NCBI RefSeq assembly: GCF_005885675.1 | Contig: NZ_VANR01000003.1 | Coordinates: 372,001-436,000, forward strand | DNA from: Polaribacter aestuariivivens | GTDB lineage: Bacteria > Bacteroidota > Bacteroidia > Flavobacteriales > Flavobacteriaceae | Length of the DNA stretch: 64,000 nt | Direction: 5' to 3' | Shown here: piece by piece, positions 55,024 through 63,611 of the stretch | How the letters are laid out: every line of letters starts with the position of its first letter | Numbering within the stretch: position 1 is the stretch's first letter | Translations under genes and position numbers: made by a program | The notes under the pieces: model-generated | The model's input: only the letters and a program-made list of their open reading frames with translations | What the model was told of the DNA's origin: nothing | Databases searched by the model: none

Positions 55024-55946
55024 AATAGTGGAAATACAATAGTAAAAATTAAAAGTAAATACAAAGCTATATTTTTAATTAAGCTATTGTTTATCATTTC
55101 AAAGCCGTTCGCAATAATTATAGATGCTGGAAAAATTACAAATAAAAATTCAACACCAGTTTTTTCAGGAATAAAAAGTGAGAATCCAACTGCAACAAAA
55201 AAGTTTATTAAAACAAGTATCCAATTTCTTTTAAAAGAGTTGTTTACAGACAATGCTTTAGGTGTTTTTAAAATTAATCCGATTAAGGTTAAGGCTAACA
55301 ATACTGTAATAATCCAATAAAAATTTTTTTCTGAATAAAAATAAATTTCGTTGAACGAATTTAGTAGAAATAAATTCGAAAAACCTTCTGTATTATCCAT
55401 CCAAAGAAAATATGCATAATAACAAATTAAAGGTGCACAAAAACCTATAATTGGAGCAAATAAAGTATGTATTGTAATTTTGTGATGTATAAAAATGGCT
55501 ACATAAATTAATATTGCAAATACAATTGTAAAAGGTTCAATAAAAAACATTATGGCCATCCAAAACCCGCTATCAAAAAGTTTTTGTAATACTGTTTTAT
55601 TTGATTTTAAACTGTATATTTTCCTTAAAAAAAGAACATAAAAAAATAAAAGAAATATTATTTTAAAAACATATATTTTAGTGATAAATAAACTTAAAAA
55701 AAGTGTAAAAATGAAAAAAGCATACGTGTTATCTCTCGTCAAATTATTTTTTGAAATTACAAAATTGTAAAAGAAAAAAATAAGAAGAAAAACCAATAAA
55801 AAACCGACGCTTTTTAAGAAAACATTCAAAGAAAAATCATCAAAAGCAAAAACAAAAATAACATTATATAAAAAAACGCACGAAAACAGTACTAAAAGCA
55901 CAATAAAATTGATTGGTTTAGATTTGCTTAAAAAATTGGCTAGCAT
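55005..55946 (-). CDS. DUF6427-like membrane protein
   Basis: This is a 313-residue protein with about ten hydrophobic helices and few polar loops; its position directly next to upp matches a conserved flavobacterial family of unknown function, which I place as DUF6427 by memory of that neighbourhood. Its stop overlaps the end of upp on the other strand by 19 bases. No catalytic or transport motif can be named. Confidence 0.7.
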   Translation of the reverse strand: MLANFLSKSKPINFIVLLVLFSCVFLYNVIFVFAFDDFSLNVFLKSVGFLLVFLLIFFFYNFVISKNNLTRDNTYAFFIFTLFLSLFITKIYVFKIIFLLFFYVLFLRKIYSLKSNKTVLQKLFDSGFWMAIMFFIEPFTIVFAILIYVAIFIHHKITIHTLFAPIIGFCAPLICYYAYFLWMDNTEGFSNLFLLNSFNEIYFYSEKNFYWIITVLLALTLIGLILKTPKALSVNNSFKRNWILVLINFFVAVGFSLFIPEKTGVEFLFVIFPASIIIANGFEMINNSLIKNIALYLLLIFTIVFPLFYSLEP

Positions 55947-55987
55947 TGTTTCTTTTATTATTTTTGTAGCGTAAAGATAATTAAGTT

Positions 55988-56197
55988 ATGATAGCAAGCA
56001 ATATTTTTAGATGGATTGGTAGTTTATTTACAGACTTTTTGTTTATCCCTTTTGATATGTTAAGAAAAGGAGATTTCAATTGGTGGTCATCAAATATTAT
56101 AAATTGGCTTTTTTTAGTGGTTTTATTAGTTTTATTTGCATACTGGATGAAAGAATCTCGTAAGTTTTTAAAAGAAGGAACAGAAGACAGAGCTTAA
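55988..56197 (+). CDS. Small conserved membrane protein (DUF6341-like)
   Basis: This is a 69-residue protein with an amphipathic N-terminal part (IFRWIGSLFTDFLFIPFDML), a single strong transmembrane segment (WLFLVVLLVLFAYWM) and a charged tail. It lies between the DUF6427-like gene and trmB, an order shared by many flavobacteria, and probably matches DUF6341. It is likely co-transcribed with trmB, whose TTG start is 9 bases after its stop. Function unknown. Confidence 0.7.
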   Translation: MIASNIFRWIGSLFTDFLFIPFDMLRKGDFNWWSSNIINWLFLVVLLVLFAYWMKESRKFLKEGTEDRA

Positions 56198-56206
56198 TTT
56201 AATACA

Positions 56207-56878
56207 TTGGGAAGTAAAAACAAACTAAAACGTTTCAAAGAAAATGAAACGTTCGAAAATGTCATTCAGCCATCTAGAGAAGAAGTTTTAAATAATTTTT
56301 CTCATAAAGGCAAATGGCATTCTTTTTTTGGAAACGAAAATCCAATTATTGTTGAATTGGGTTGTGGAAAAGGCGAATATACAATTGCTTTGGCAAGAAA
56401 AAATCCTGACAAAAATTATATTGGAATAGATATAAAAGGAGCTCGTTTTTGGAGAGGAGCAAAAACTGCCATTGAAGAAAATTTACCAAATGTTGCTTTT
56501 GTAAGAACTCAAATTGAATTGGTAAATCATATTTTTGCAGAAAATGAAGTTGCAGAAATTTGGATTACTTTTCCAGATCCTCAAATAAAATACCAGCGTA
56601 CAAAGCATAGAATGACAAATGCTAACTTTCTGAAAAAATACCATCATATTTTACATCCAGAAGGAATTGTGAATTTAAAAACAGATTCAGAGTTTATGCA
56701 TGGTTATACTTTAGGGTTGTTGCATGGTGAAGGGCATGAAGTTTTGTATGCAAATCACACAGTGTATAAAAATGAAGGTGCCCCTAAAGAAGTAACAGAA
56801 ACCCAAACTTTTTACGAAAACCAATACTTAGCAGTAAACAAACCAATTACCTACATAAAGTTTAGGCTCAAATATTAA
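56207..56878 (+). CDS. trmB: tRNA (guanosine(46)-N7)-methyltransferase
   Basis: This is a 223-residue SAM-dependent enzyme that methylates G46 in tRNA variable loops. The SAM-binding VELGCGKGEYTIALA is near residue 48, and the tRNA-binding TFPDPQIKYQRTKHRM is near residue 121. The start is a TTG at 56207, giving MGSKNKLKRFKENETF, which is the conserved flavobacterial N-terminus; no ATG fits it. Length is normal. Confidence 0.94.
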   Translation: MGSKNKLKRFKENETFENVIQPSREEVLNNFSHKGKWHSFFGNENPIIVELGCGKGEYTIALARKNPDKNYIGIDIKGARFWRGAKTAIEENLPNVAFVRTQIELVNHIFAENEVAEIWITFPDPQIKYQRTKHRMTNANFLKKYHHILHPEGIVNLKTDSEFMHGYTLGLLHGEGHEVLYANHTVYKNEGAPKEVTETQTFYENQYLAVNKPITYIKFRLKY

Positions 56879-56943
56879 TTGGAATTTTTCTCAAAACATC
56901 ATAGAATGGTAATTAATTGTTTTGTAATTAATAACTTCACTTC

Positions 56944-57279
56944 GTGAAAAAATCTGATAGTTTTTTTGATAAAGTGTATCAAGTTGCACGTTTAATTCCT
57001 TATGGAAGAGTAACTAGTTATGGAGCAATTGCAACTTATTTAGGTGCTGCAAAATCTGCAAGAATGGTAGGTTGGGCTATGAATAATTCTTCAAGTCAGC
57101 AAAAAGAAGTTCCAGCACATAGAGTGGTAAATAAAAAAGGATTGTTGACAGGAAAACATCATTTTGATGGCACAAACCTAATGCAGCAATTATTAGAAAG
57201 TGAAGGAATTGTGGTTATTGACAATCAAATTCAAGATTTAGAAACTGTTTTTTGGAATCCTATGGAAGAGTTATCTTAA
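56944..57279 (+). CDS. Alkyltransferase-like (ATL) protein, MGMT family
   Basis: This is a 111-residue protein of the O6-alkylguanine-DNA alkyltransferase family, without the N-terminal domain. The active-site motif reads PAHRV (residues 57-61), with alanine 58 in place of the reactive cysteine of PCHRV. It therefore cannot transfer an alkyl group and should act as an ATL that flags alkylated guanine for repair by the nucleotide excision system. The start is a GTG at 56944. It is a single gene after trmB. Confidence 0.9.
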   Translation: MKKSDSFFDKVYQVARLIPYGRVTSYGAIATYLGAAKSARMVGWAMNNSSSQQKEVPAHRVVNKKGLLTGKHHFDGTNLMQQLLESEGIVVIDNQIQDLETVFWNPMEELS

Positions 57280-57372
57280 CTTTTAGTCAACTAGAAAATA
57301 ACCCAAAAAAAATTTCAAGCTTCATACCATCATTTCCACTTATCAATCCATAAATATTCACAATCCACAAAC

Positions 57373-57403
57373 TTTCTTTTTTAAACTGTTAAGCGTATCT
57401 TTG
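57373..57403 (+). promoter_or_regulatory. Bacteroidetes-type promoter of mrp
   Basis: TTTC at 57373-57376 and TATCTTTG at 57396-57403 are 19 bases apart, as for prs. Transcription would begin near 57410, so the inverted repeat at 57442-57505 would lie in the leader of the mRNA. Confidence 0.6.
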
Positions 57404-57441
57404 TAATCAAGATTAAATCTTAATTAAAACTATAAATGTCT

Positions 57442-57505
57442 TCTCGAGCGCAGTCGAGAGGTTTTATAGAGCTAACAATATTTTAGGTCTCGACTGCGCT
57501 CGACC
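57442..57505. repeat. Inverted GC-rich repeat in the mrp leader
   Basis: TCTCGAGCGCAGTCGAGA (57442-57459) and GGTCTCGACTGCGCTCGACC (57486-57505) are inverted copies with 16 of 17 bases paired. Both are GC-rich against an AT-rich background. This word, with the CTGCGCTCGA core, is a familiar interspersed repeat in Flavobacteriaceae. It ends 15 bases before the mrp ATG. Confidence 0.8.
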
Positions 57506-57520
57506 TGACATTCGAAAAAA

Positions 57521-58666
57521 ATGAGTTTTAACAAACAAGATATACAAAAAGCATTAGAAACTATAACTGCACCTGGAGAAGGAAAAAGTTTAGTGGAAAA
57601 CAACAACTTAAAAAATGTAGTAATTTTTGGTAACGAAGTTATTGTAGAAATAACAATTAGCAATCCAACATTACAAGCCAAAAAGAAAGTTGAATTAGAA
57701 ATTACAAAAGCTATTAAAAGCAATGTTTCTGAAAATATTGATGTAAAAGTAAATGTAACTGTAGAAAAACCAGTTGTAAAAGAAAATTCAAACCCGAACC
57801 AAATTCGCGGTAAGGAAATTCCGAATATTAAAAATATTATCGCAATTGCATCAGGTAAAGGTGGTGTTGGTAAATCTACTATTACAGCAAATAAGGCCAT
57901 TTCATTAGCAAAAATGGGTTTTAGTGTAGGTGTTTTAGATGCAGATGTTTATGGACCATCACAACACATTATGTTTGATGTAGAAAAAGCAAGACCACTT
58001 TCTGTAAAAGTAGATGGACGATCTAAAATGAAACCAATCGAAAATTACGGAGTAAAATTATTGTCTTTAGGGTTTTTTACAGATCCAAATCAGGCAGTAA
58101 TTTGGCGTGGACCAATGGCTTCAAAAGCATTAAATCAGCTAATTTTTGATGGAGATTGGGGCGAATTAGATTTCCTTTTAATCGATTTACCACCAGGAAC
58201 AGGAGATGTACATTTATCAATTGTACAAGCATTACCAGTAAATGGAGCAGTTGTTGTAAGTACTCCACAAAATATTGCGTTGGCAGATGCTAAAAAAGGA
58301 GTTGCCATGTTTCAACAAGAAAACATCAACGTTCCAGTTTTAGGAATCGTAGAAAATATGGCTTATTTTACACCAGAAGAATTGCCAAATAATAAATATT
58401 ATATTTTTGGAAAAGATGGCGCAAAAAATTTAGCAGAAGATATCAATACTCAATTTTTAGGTGAAATTCCACTGGTACAAAGCATTCGTGAATCTGGTGA
58501 TGTTGGGCATCCTGTGGCGCTACAAGAAGGTACGATTTTAGAAGAAGCATTCAATAAAATTACCAAAGAAATGGTTGCTCAACTATTAAAAAGAAACGAA
58601 AATTTACCACCAACAGAAGTTGTTAGAATTACAACAATGAGTGGTTGTAGTTCAGTAAAAAAATAA
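57521..58666 (+). CDS. mrp: Mrp/NBP35-family iron-sulfur carrier ATPase
   Basis: This is a 381-residue ATPase thought to carry and insert iron-sulfur clusters. An N-terminal MIP18/DUF59-like domain covers about 1-95. The deviant Walker A SGKGGVGKSTIT is near residue 112 and the GLKVGVLDAD-type switch region follows as GVLDADVYGPS. The protein ends GCSSVKK, without a full CXXC pair. The NifU-like gene begins 3 bases after the stop. Together they form an iron-sulfur cluster operon. Confidence 0.95.
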   Translation: MSFNKQDIQKALETITAPGEGKSLVENNNLKNVVIFGNEVIVEITISNPTLQAKKKVELEITKAIKSNVSENIDVKVNVTVEKPVVKENSNPNQIRGKEIPNIKNIIAIASGKGGVGKSTITANKAISLAKMGFSVGVLDADVYGPSQHIMFDVEKARPLSVKVDGRSKMKPIENYGVKLLSLGFFTDPNQAVIWRGPMASKALNQLIFDGDWGELDFLLIDLPPGTGDVHLSIVQALPVNGAVVVSTPQNIALADAKKGVAMFQQENINVPVLGIVENMAYFTPEELPNNKYYIFGKDGAKNLAEDINTQFLGEIPLVQSIRESGDVGHPVALQEGTILEEAFNKITKEMVAQLLKRNENLPPTEVVRITTMSGCSSVKK

Positions 58667-58669
58667 ATC

Positions 58670-58906
58670 ATGACAGCACAAGAAACATTAACTAATGTAG
58701 AAAAAGCGTTAGATGAAATTCGTCCATTTTTAATGAGTGATGGAGGAAATATCAAACTGCTTTCAATAGAAGATTCTATAGTAAAAGTACAATTAGAAGG
58801 TGCTTGTACAGGATGTTCTGTAAACCAAATGACGCTAAAAAATGGTGTGGAAGCAACTATAAAAAAATACGCACCGCAAATACAAGAAGTTATCAACGTA
58901 GCTTAA
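58670..58906 (+). CDS. NifU-like (NFU domain) iron-sulfur protein
   Basis: This is a 78-residue single NFU domain. The cluster-binding motif GACTGCSVNQMTLKNGVE (CXXC at residues 46-49) and FLMSDGGNIKLL are intact. It holds a [4Fe-4S] cluster for delivery to target enzymes. It follows mrp by 3 bases, so the two are co-translated. Confidence 0.94.
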   Translation: MTAQETLTNVEKALDEIRPFLMSDGGNIKLLSIEDSIVKVQLEGACTGCSVNQMTLKNGVEATIKKYAPQIQEVINVA

Positions 58907-59071
58907 AGTAATATTTTGGGCGTTTGCTAAAAAGGGTAAGTTTCGCATTATATTTTTTTAAAATAAAAAGCTAAGAACATTCACAGATTTTCTGACATAA
59001 CCTTTAAGGCTCTCACAAAAATGAAACAAATTTCAACAGTTTTTGAGATTTAAATAGAAAAAGTACAAAAA

Positions 59072-60127
59072 GTGATTACAACAGATATATTAATTATTGG
59101 TGCAGGACCAACAGGATTATTTACCGTTTTTGAAGCAGGATTATTAAAACTGCGTTGTCATTTAATAGACGCTTTACCACAAGCTGGTGGCCAATGTTCA
59201 GAGATTTATCCAAAGAAACCTATTTATGATATTCCAGCATATCCAGAAATTTTAGCTGGCGATTTAACAGATAAATTAATGGAACAAATTAAACAATTTG
59301 AACCAGGTTTTACATTAGGCGAACGTGCAGAAACTATTGAAAAGCAAGAAGATGAAACTTTTATAGTAACTACAAATAAAGGCACAAAACATCATGCAAA
59401 AGTAGTTGCAATTGCTGGTGGATTAGGCTCTTTCGAACCAAGAAAACCGCCAATTCCAAATATTGTTAATTTTGAAGATAATGGAGTAGAATACATAATT
59501 CGTGATCCTGAATTTTACAGAAACAAAAAAGTAGTAATTTCTGGAGGAGGAGACTCTGCCTTAGATTGGTCTATATTTCTAACGGATGTTGCATCATCTG
59601 TAACTTTAATTCACAGAAGAAACGAATTTAGAGGTGCTTTAGATTCTGTAGAAAAAGTTCAAGAACTGAAAAATGCAGGTAAAATTAATATGATTACACC
59701 TGCAGAAGTTGTAGGTATTGCAGGCGCAGATAAAGTAGAAGGTGTTTCTGTAGTTCAAAATGGAGGAGAGCCTTTCATCATAGAAACAGATCATTTTATT
59801 CCACTTTTTGGCTTGTCACCAAAACTAGGCCCAATAGCAAATTGGGGATTAGAAATAGAGAAAAACGCCATTAAAGTAAACAATGCTTTAGATTACCAAA
59901 CCAACATTCCAGGAATTTATGCAATTGGAGATGTAAACACGTATCCTGGAAAATTAAAGCTAATTCTTTGTGGTTTCCACGAAGCAACATTAATGTGTCA
60001 AAGTGCTTTTCAACGTATTTTTCCTGATAAAAAGTATGTGATGAAATATACCACAGTTGGTGGAGTAGATGGTTTTGATGGAACAAGAAAAGAAGCTCCA
60101 AAAGCAGTTGTTAAGAAGATAGAATAA
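59072..60127 (+). CDS. Ferredoxin--NADP(+) reductase-like flavoprotein (TrxB type)
   Basis: This is a 351-residue FAD/NAD(P) oxidoreductase of the thioredoxin-reductase-like FNR group (YumC type). FAD-binding IIGAGPTGLFTVFEAGLL is near residue 8, the NAD(P)-binding VVISGGGDSALDW near residue 155, and the second FAD motif GIYAIGDVNTYPGK near residue 280. It lacks the CXXC of thioredoxin reductase. The start is a GTG at 59072 giving MITTDILIIG. It lies 166 bases after the NifU-like gene and may supply electrons to iron-sulfur assembly or other ferredoxin pathways. Confidence 0.9.
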   Translation: MITTDILIIGAGPTGLFTVFEAGLLKLRCHLIDALPQAGGQCSEIYPKKPIYDIPAYPEILAGDLTDKLMEQIKQFEPGFTLGERAETIEKQEDETFIVTTNKGTKHHAKVVAIAGGLGSFEPRKPPIPNIVNFEDNGVEYIIRDPEFYRNKKVVISGGGDSALDWSIFLTDVASSVTLIHRRNEFRGALDSVEKVQELKNAGKINMITPAEVVGIAGADKVEGVSVVQNGGEPFIIETDHFIPLFGLSPKLGPIANWGLEIEKNAIKVNNALDYQTNIPGIYAIGDVNTYPGKLKLILCGFHEATLMCQSAFQRIFPDKKYVMKYTTVGGVDGFDGTRKEAPKAVVKKIE

Positions 60128-60168
60128 TAGTAATCAGATTAATTTTCTTATTTTAGATAAAAATTAGA

Positions 60169-60501
60169 ATGATGTTTGCACACAATCTTATCCCATTTCC
60201 TTTTTTTAGGCAACTAAATGCATATGATTTACTAATGTTCGCTTTAGGTTCAATGGTAATAATCTCAATTCTAAACTTTTACTACAACAGAATTCCTAAA
60301 AGTAATTCTTCAAAAGACGAATTAAAAACTCCAATTTACGATTCAAAAGACATTTTACTGCAATCAAATAGTTTGGATGCAAATTTTATTATTGCAGAAA
60401 AAACGACATCAACATTTGTAAAAGTATTTGTATTTATTTTAATCACTTTAGTTGCATTTACACCTCTGCATCAACTTTTAGGAGTTGAACACTTCTTATA
60501 G
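60169..60501 (+). CDS. Small membrane protein of unknown function (110 aa)
   Basis: I do not recognise this protein. It has two predicted transmembrane segments, near residues 18-39 (LLMFALGSMVIISILNFYYN) and 84-106 (FVKVFVFILITLVAFTPL), separated by a polar loop. It is read in the same direction as the FNR-like gene, 41 bases away, and precedes the hmgA promoter region. Codon use and base composition match the neighbours. Confidence 0.6.
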   Translation: MMFAHNLIPFPFFRQLNAYDLLMFALGSMVIISILNFYYNRIPKSNSSKDELKTPIYDSKDILLQSNSLDANFIIAEKTTSTFVKVFVFILITLVAFTPLHQLLGVEHFL

Positions 60502-60524
60502 CATTTTTTCTCCTATCATTTTTG

Positions 60525-60532
60525 TATCTTTG
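60525..60532 (+). promoter_or_regulatory. Probable -7 element upstream of hmgA
   Basis: TATCTTTG matches the TAnnTTTG -7 consensus, but no clean TTTG lies 19 bases upstream. If used, the hmgA transcript has a leader of about 170 bases containing the repeats at 60617-60702. Confidence 0.4.
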
Positions 60533-60616
60533 AAAAACAAACGAAATCGATTGAAATGTATTCAGATTTATTGTCACATTTAAAATTTCTTATAAAACGC
60601 AATCCAGAATGATTCT

Positions 60617-60702
60617 ATAATGTAACAATTGAGCAATTTAATAATGTATCAATTATCTTCTTTTTGAGCATTGTTACATTTAATTATTAATTCATTATTA
60701 CA
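60617..60702. repeat. Repeated AATGTAACAAT words before hmgA
   Basis: AATGTAACAATTGAGCAATTTAATAATGTATCAATTA and the oppositely oriented ATTGTTACATTTAATTATTAATTCATTATTACATT share inverted 8-10 base words such as AATGTAACAAT. This resembles intergenic repeats seen between flavobacterial genes. Confidence 0.4.
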
Positions 60703-60710
60703 TTAAAATT

Positions 60711-61868
60711 ATGCCTTTTTATCATAAATTAGGAGAAATTCCACCTAAAAGACACACACAGTTTCGTAAAAAAGACGGTAGTTTGTATTACGAACAATTA
60801 TTTGGTACCATTGGTTTTGACGGAATGTCCACCAATTCGTATCATGAATATAGACCAACAATGGTCAAAAAAATTGGCAAACAATATTCGGTTAAACCAA
60901 AAATTGCCAAAGCAAATAACATTCAATCTTACAGATTTCGTGGATTTCAAGTTCCGCCAGAAAACGACTATTTAGAAAGTAGAAAAGTAGTGCTCACGAA
61001 TTCGGATTGTAATATTATTTTAGCAGCACCAAAACAATCTACCAAAGATTATTTTTATAAAAATACAGATGCAGACGAAGTAATTTTCATTCATAAAGGA
61101 TCAGGAAAATTAAGAACGCATTTGGGAAATCTCGATTTTAAATACGGAGATTATTTAGTAATTCCACGAGGAGTTATTTACAAATTAGATTTTGATGATG
61201 AAAATAATAGACTTTTTATCGTAGAATCTTACAGTCCTGTTTACACACCAAAACGTTACAGAAATTGGTTTGGTCAGTTGTTAGAACATTCGCCATTTTG
61301 TGAACGTGATTTAAGACGACCATACGAATTAGAAACAAACAATGAATTGGGAGATTTTTTAATCAAAGTAAAAAAGCAAGGTGAGATTATAGAAATGACG
61401 TATGCATCTCATCCTTTTGATGTGGTTGGTTACGATGGTTATAATTATCCTTATGCCTTTTCCATTCATGATTTTGAGCCAATTACGGGACGAATTCACC
61501 AGCCACCACCAGTACATCAAACTTTTGAAACCAATGCATTCGTAATTTGCAGTTTTGTACCACGTTTGTACGATTATCATCCAAATTCAATTCCTGCACC
61601 TTACAATCATAGTAATATAGATTCAGATGAGGTTTTGTATTATGTAGATGGCGATTTTATGAGCAGAAATGATATTGATCAAGGACATATTTCTTTGCAT
61701 CCTGCAGGAATTCCTCATGGTCCACATCCAGGAACAACAGAAAAAAGTATTGGCAAAACAAAAACCGAAGAATTAGCAGTTATGGTAGATACGTTTAAGC
61801 CTTTACAGGTTACAGAAGAAGCCATGAAAATTGCAGACGAAGATTATTATAAGAGTTGGCTTGAGTAA
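60711..61868 (+). CDS. hmgA: Homogentisate 1,2-dioxygenase
   Basis: This is a 385-residue iron-dependent ring-cleaving enzyme that turns homogentisate into maleylacetoacetate in tyrosine and phenylalanine breakdown. The C-terminal HPAGIPHGPHPGTTEKSIG segment (near residue 328) and the earlier HQTFETNAF region contain the expected histidine and glutamate ligands. It is followed by a four-helix-bundle gene and then hppD, the preceding step in the same pathway. Confidence 0.95.
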   Translation: MPFYHKLGEIPPKRHTQFRKKDGSLYYEQLFGTIGFDGMSTNSYHEYRPTMVKKIGKQYSVKPKIAKANNIQSYRFRGFQVPPENDYLESRKVVLTNSDCNIILAAPKQSTKDYFYKNTDADEVIFIHKGSGKLRTHLGNLDFKYGDYLVIPRGVIYKLDFDDENNRLFIVESYSPVYTPKRYRNWFGQLLEHSPFCERDLRRPYELETNNELGDFLIKVKKQGEIIEMTYASHPFDVVGYDGYNYPYAFSIHDFEPITGRIHQPPPVHQTFETNAFVICSFVPRLYDYHPNSIPAPYNHSNIDSDEVLYYVDGDFMSRNDIDQGHISLHPAGIPHGPHPGTTEKSIGKTKTEELAVMVDTFKPLQVTEEAMKIADEDYYKSWLE

Positions 61869-61870
61869 AG

Positions 61871-62302
61871 GAATAGAGAATAAAGAAGCAAGAAAATAGA
61901 ATGTAACAAAGAATTTGGTGAAGAAAAAAAGACATAACTATAAGAATTTGAAAATTTGGCAAATTGGAATCGAAATTGTAGACGATGTTTATTCTATGAT
62001 TGAAAAGTTTCCTAAAGACGAAAGATTTGGTTTAATTTCTCAAATTAGTAGATGTTCAGTTTCTATTCCAAGTAATATTGCAGAAGGTTCATCAAGAACA
62101 GATAAATCTTTCTCTCATTTTATTGATGTTGCTTTAGGTTCTTCTTTTGAGCTCGAAACACAATTGATAATAGCGTATAATAGAAATTACATTAATAAAG
62201 AACAGTTAACAAAGATTGAATTAAAGATTCAAGAATTTCAAAAAATGACAATGGGTTTTCAAAACAAGCTCTAATAGTCTCTATTCTTGTCTCTATTTTC
62301 TT
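61871..62302. mobile_element. Candidate inserted element carrying the IVP-type gene
   Basis: GAATAGAGA (61871-61879) is inverted as TCTCTATTC (62278-62286), and AAGAAAATAGA (61890-61900) as TCTATTTTCTT (62292-62302). The two pairs flank the four-helix-bundle gene, which interrupts two tyrosine-degradation genes. There is no transposase, so any movement would be passive or historical. Confidence 0.4.
61918..62274 (+). CDS. Four-helix-bundle (23S rRNA IVP-type) protein
   Basis: This is a 118-residue helical protein of the family that includes proteins encoded by intervening sequences of 23S rRNA. The N-terminal NYKNLKIWQIGIEIVDDVY and the central SIPSNIAEGSSRTDKSFSHF segments are the family hallmarks. 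The start is a GTG at 61918; a TTG lies one codon upstream. It stands between hmgA and hppD and is flanked by inverted words, suggesting an inserted element. Members of the family form pentamers; their function is unclear. Confidence 0.88.
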   Translation: MKKKRHNYKNLKIWQIGIEIVDDVYSMIEKFPKDERFGLISQISRCSVSIPSNIAEGSSRTDKSFSHFIDVALGSSFELETQLIIAYNRNYINKEQLTKIELKIQEFQKMTMGFQNKL

Positions 62303-62321
62303 TCTTCTATAAAACATACAA

Positions 62322-63485
62322 ATGAGTAAAAAAGAGATAAAATCAGTAAACTACGGTTTAGAAAAAATATTTGAAGGAGCACAAGATTTCCTTCCATTGT
62401 TAGGAACAGATTATGTAGAATTTTATGTGGGAAATGCAAAACAAGCAGCGCATTTCTACAAAACAGCTTTTGGTTTTCAATCTTACGCATATCGTGGTTT
62501 GGAAACAGGAGCAAAAGACTCTGTAAGTTATGTGTTAAAACAAGATAAAATCAGGTTGGTTTTAACAACACCACTTAATAGTAAATCACCTATAAACGAC
62601 CATATTGTAAAACATGGAGATGGTGTAAAAGTGGTAGCACTTTGGGTAGAAGATGCCAGAAAATCTTATGAAGAAACCACCTCAAGAGGTGCAAAATCGT
62701 ATATGGAACCAACAGTAGAAAAAGATGAATTTGGTGAAGTGGTAAGAGCAGGAATTTACACTTATGGAGAAACTGTACATATGTTCGTAGAGCGTAAAAA
62801 TTACGACGGAGTTTTTCTACCAGGTTTTAAAAAATGGGAATCCGATTACAATCCGCCAACTGCAGGTTTAAAATACATAGATCATATGGTGGGTAATGTA
62901 GGTTGGAATCAAATGAATGTTTGGGTAAAATTCTATGAAGATGTTATGGGGTTTGTCAACTTTTTATCTTTTGATGACAAGCAAATTCATACAGAATATT
63001 CTGCATTAATGAGTAAAGTAATGTCGAATGGAAATGGACGAATTAAATTTCCAATAAACGAACCAGCAGAAGGAAAAAAACGTTCTCAAATTGAAGAATA
63101 TTTAGATTTTTATGAAGGTGCAGGCGTGCAACATATTGCTGTTGCTACAGATGATATTATTAAAACCGTTTCGCAATTACGTTCGAATGGTGTTGAATTT
63201 TTATCCATTCCACCAGAAGAATATTATCATGAAGTTCCAGCAAGATTATCAGCATTTAGTCATGAATTGGGCGAAGATATCGAAATCTTAAAAAGTTTAG
63301 GAATTATGATTGATGCTGACGAGGAAGGTTATTTGTTACAAATTTTTACAAAACCAGTAGAAGACAGACCAACCTTGTTTTTCGAAATTATACAAAGAAT
63401 GGGAGCTCGTGGTTTTGGAGCAGGAAACTTTAAAGCGTTGTTTGAATCTATTGAAAGAGAACAAGCAAAAAGAGGAACGCTTTAA
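62322..63485 (+). CDS. hppD: 4-hydroxyphenylpyruvate dioxygenase
   Basis: This is a 387-residue iron-dependent dioxygenase converting 4-hydroxyphenylpyruvate to homogentisate, the substrate of hmgA upstream. Two VOC domains are visible. Likely iron ligands are the histidines in YIDHMVGNV (near residue 188) and VQHIAVATDD (near 270) and the glutamate in PTLFFEIIQRMGARG near residue 350. The C-terminal GFGAGNFKALFESIEREQ is a family hallmark. It ends at a strong terminator. Confidence 0.96.
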   Translation: MSKKEIKSVNYGLEKIFEGAQDFLPLLGTDYVEFYVGNAKQAAHFYKTAFGFQSYAYRGLETGAKDSVSYVLKQDKIRLVLTTPLNSKSPINDHIVKHGDGVKVVALWVEDARKSYEETTSRGAKSYMEPTVEKDEFGEVVRAGIYTYGETVHMFVERKNYDGVFLPGFKKWESDYNPPTAGLKYIDHMVGNVGWNQMNVWVKFYEDVMGFVNFLSFDDKQIHTEYSALMSKVMSNGNGRIKFPINEPAEGKKRSQIEEYLDFYEGAGVQHIAVATDDIIKTVSQLRSNGVEFLSIPPEEYYHEVPARLSAFSHELGEDIEILKSLGIMIDADEEGYLLQIFTKPVEDRPTLFFEIIQRMGARGFGAGNFKALFESIEREQAKRGTL

Positions 63486-63532
63486 AATAGTTTTCAGTTT
63501 TCAGAAGCAGTTTTTTTAGGATAAATTTTCTC

Positions 63533-63575
63533 AGTCCTCAAAGGTTTTTTAAAACCTTTGAGGACTTTATTTTTT
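63533..63575 (+). terminator. Rho-independent terminator of the hmgA-hppD cluster
   Basis: AGTCCTCAAAGGTTTT and its exact complement AAAACCTTTGAGGACT form a 16-base stem with a short TT loop, followed by T-rich sequence, about 50 bases after the hppD stop. Confidence 0.92.
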
Positions 63576-63586
63576 AAAAACTATTA

Positions 63587-63594
63587 TATCTTTG
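63587..63594 (+). promoter_or_regulatory. Probable -7 element of the tryptophan dioxygenase gene
   Basis: TATCTTTG matches the TAnnTTTG consensus and ends 17 bases before the ATG at 63612. The upstream hairpin tail occupies the expected -33 region. Confidence 0.45.
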
Positions 63595-63611
63595 TTACTC
63601 AATCAACAAAA

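Noticed and set aside
60556-60612. 18-codon frame upstream of hmgA
   Set aside because: It is very short, has no recognisable pattern or ribosome-binding context, and lies in repeat-rich sequence.
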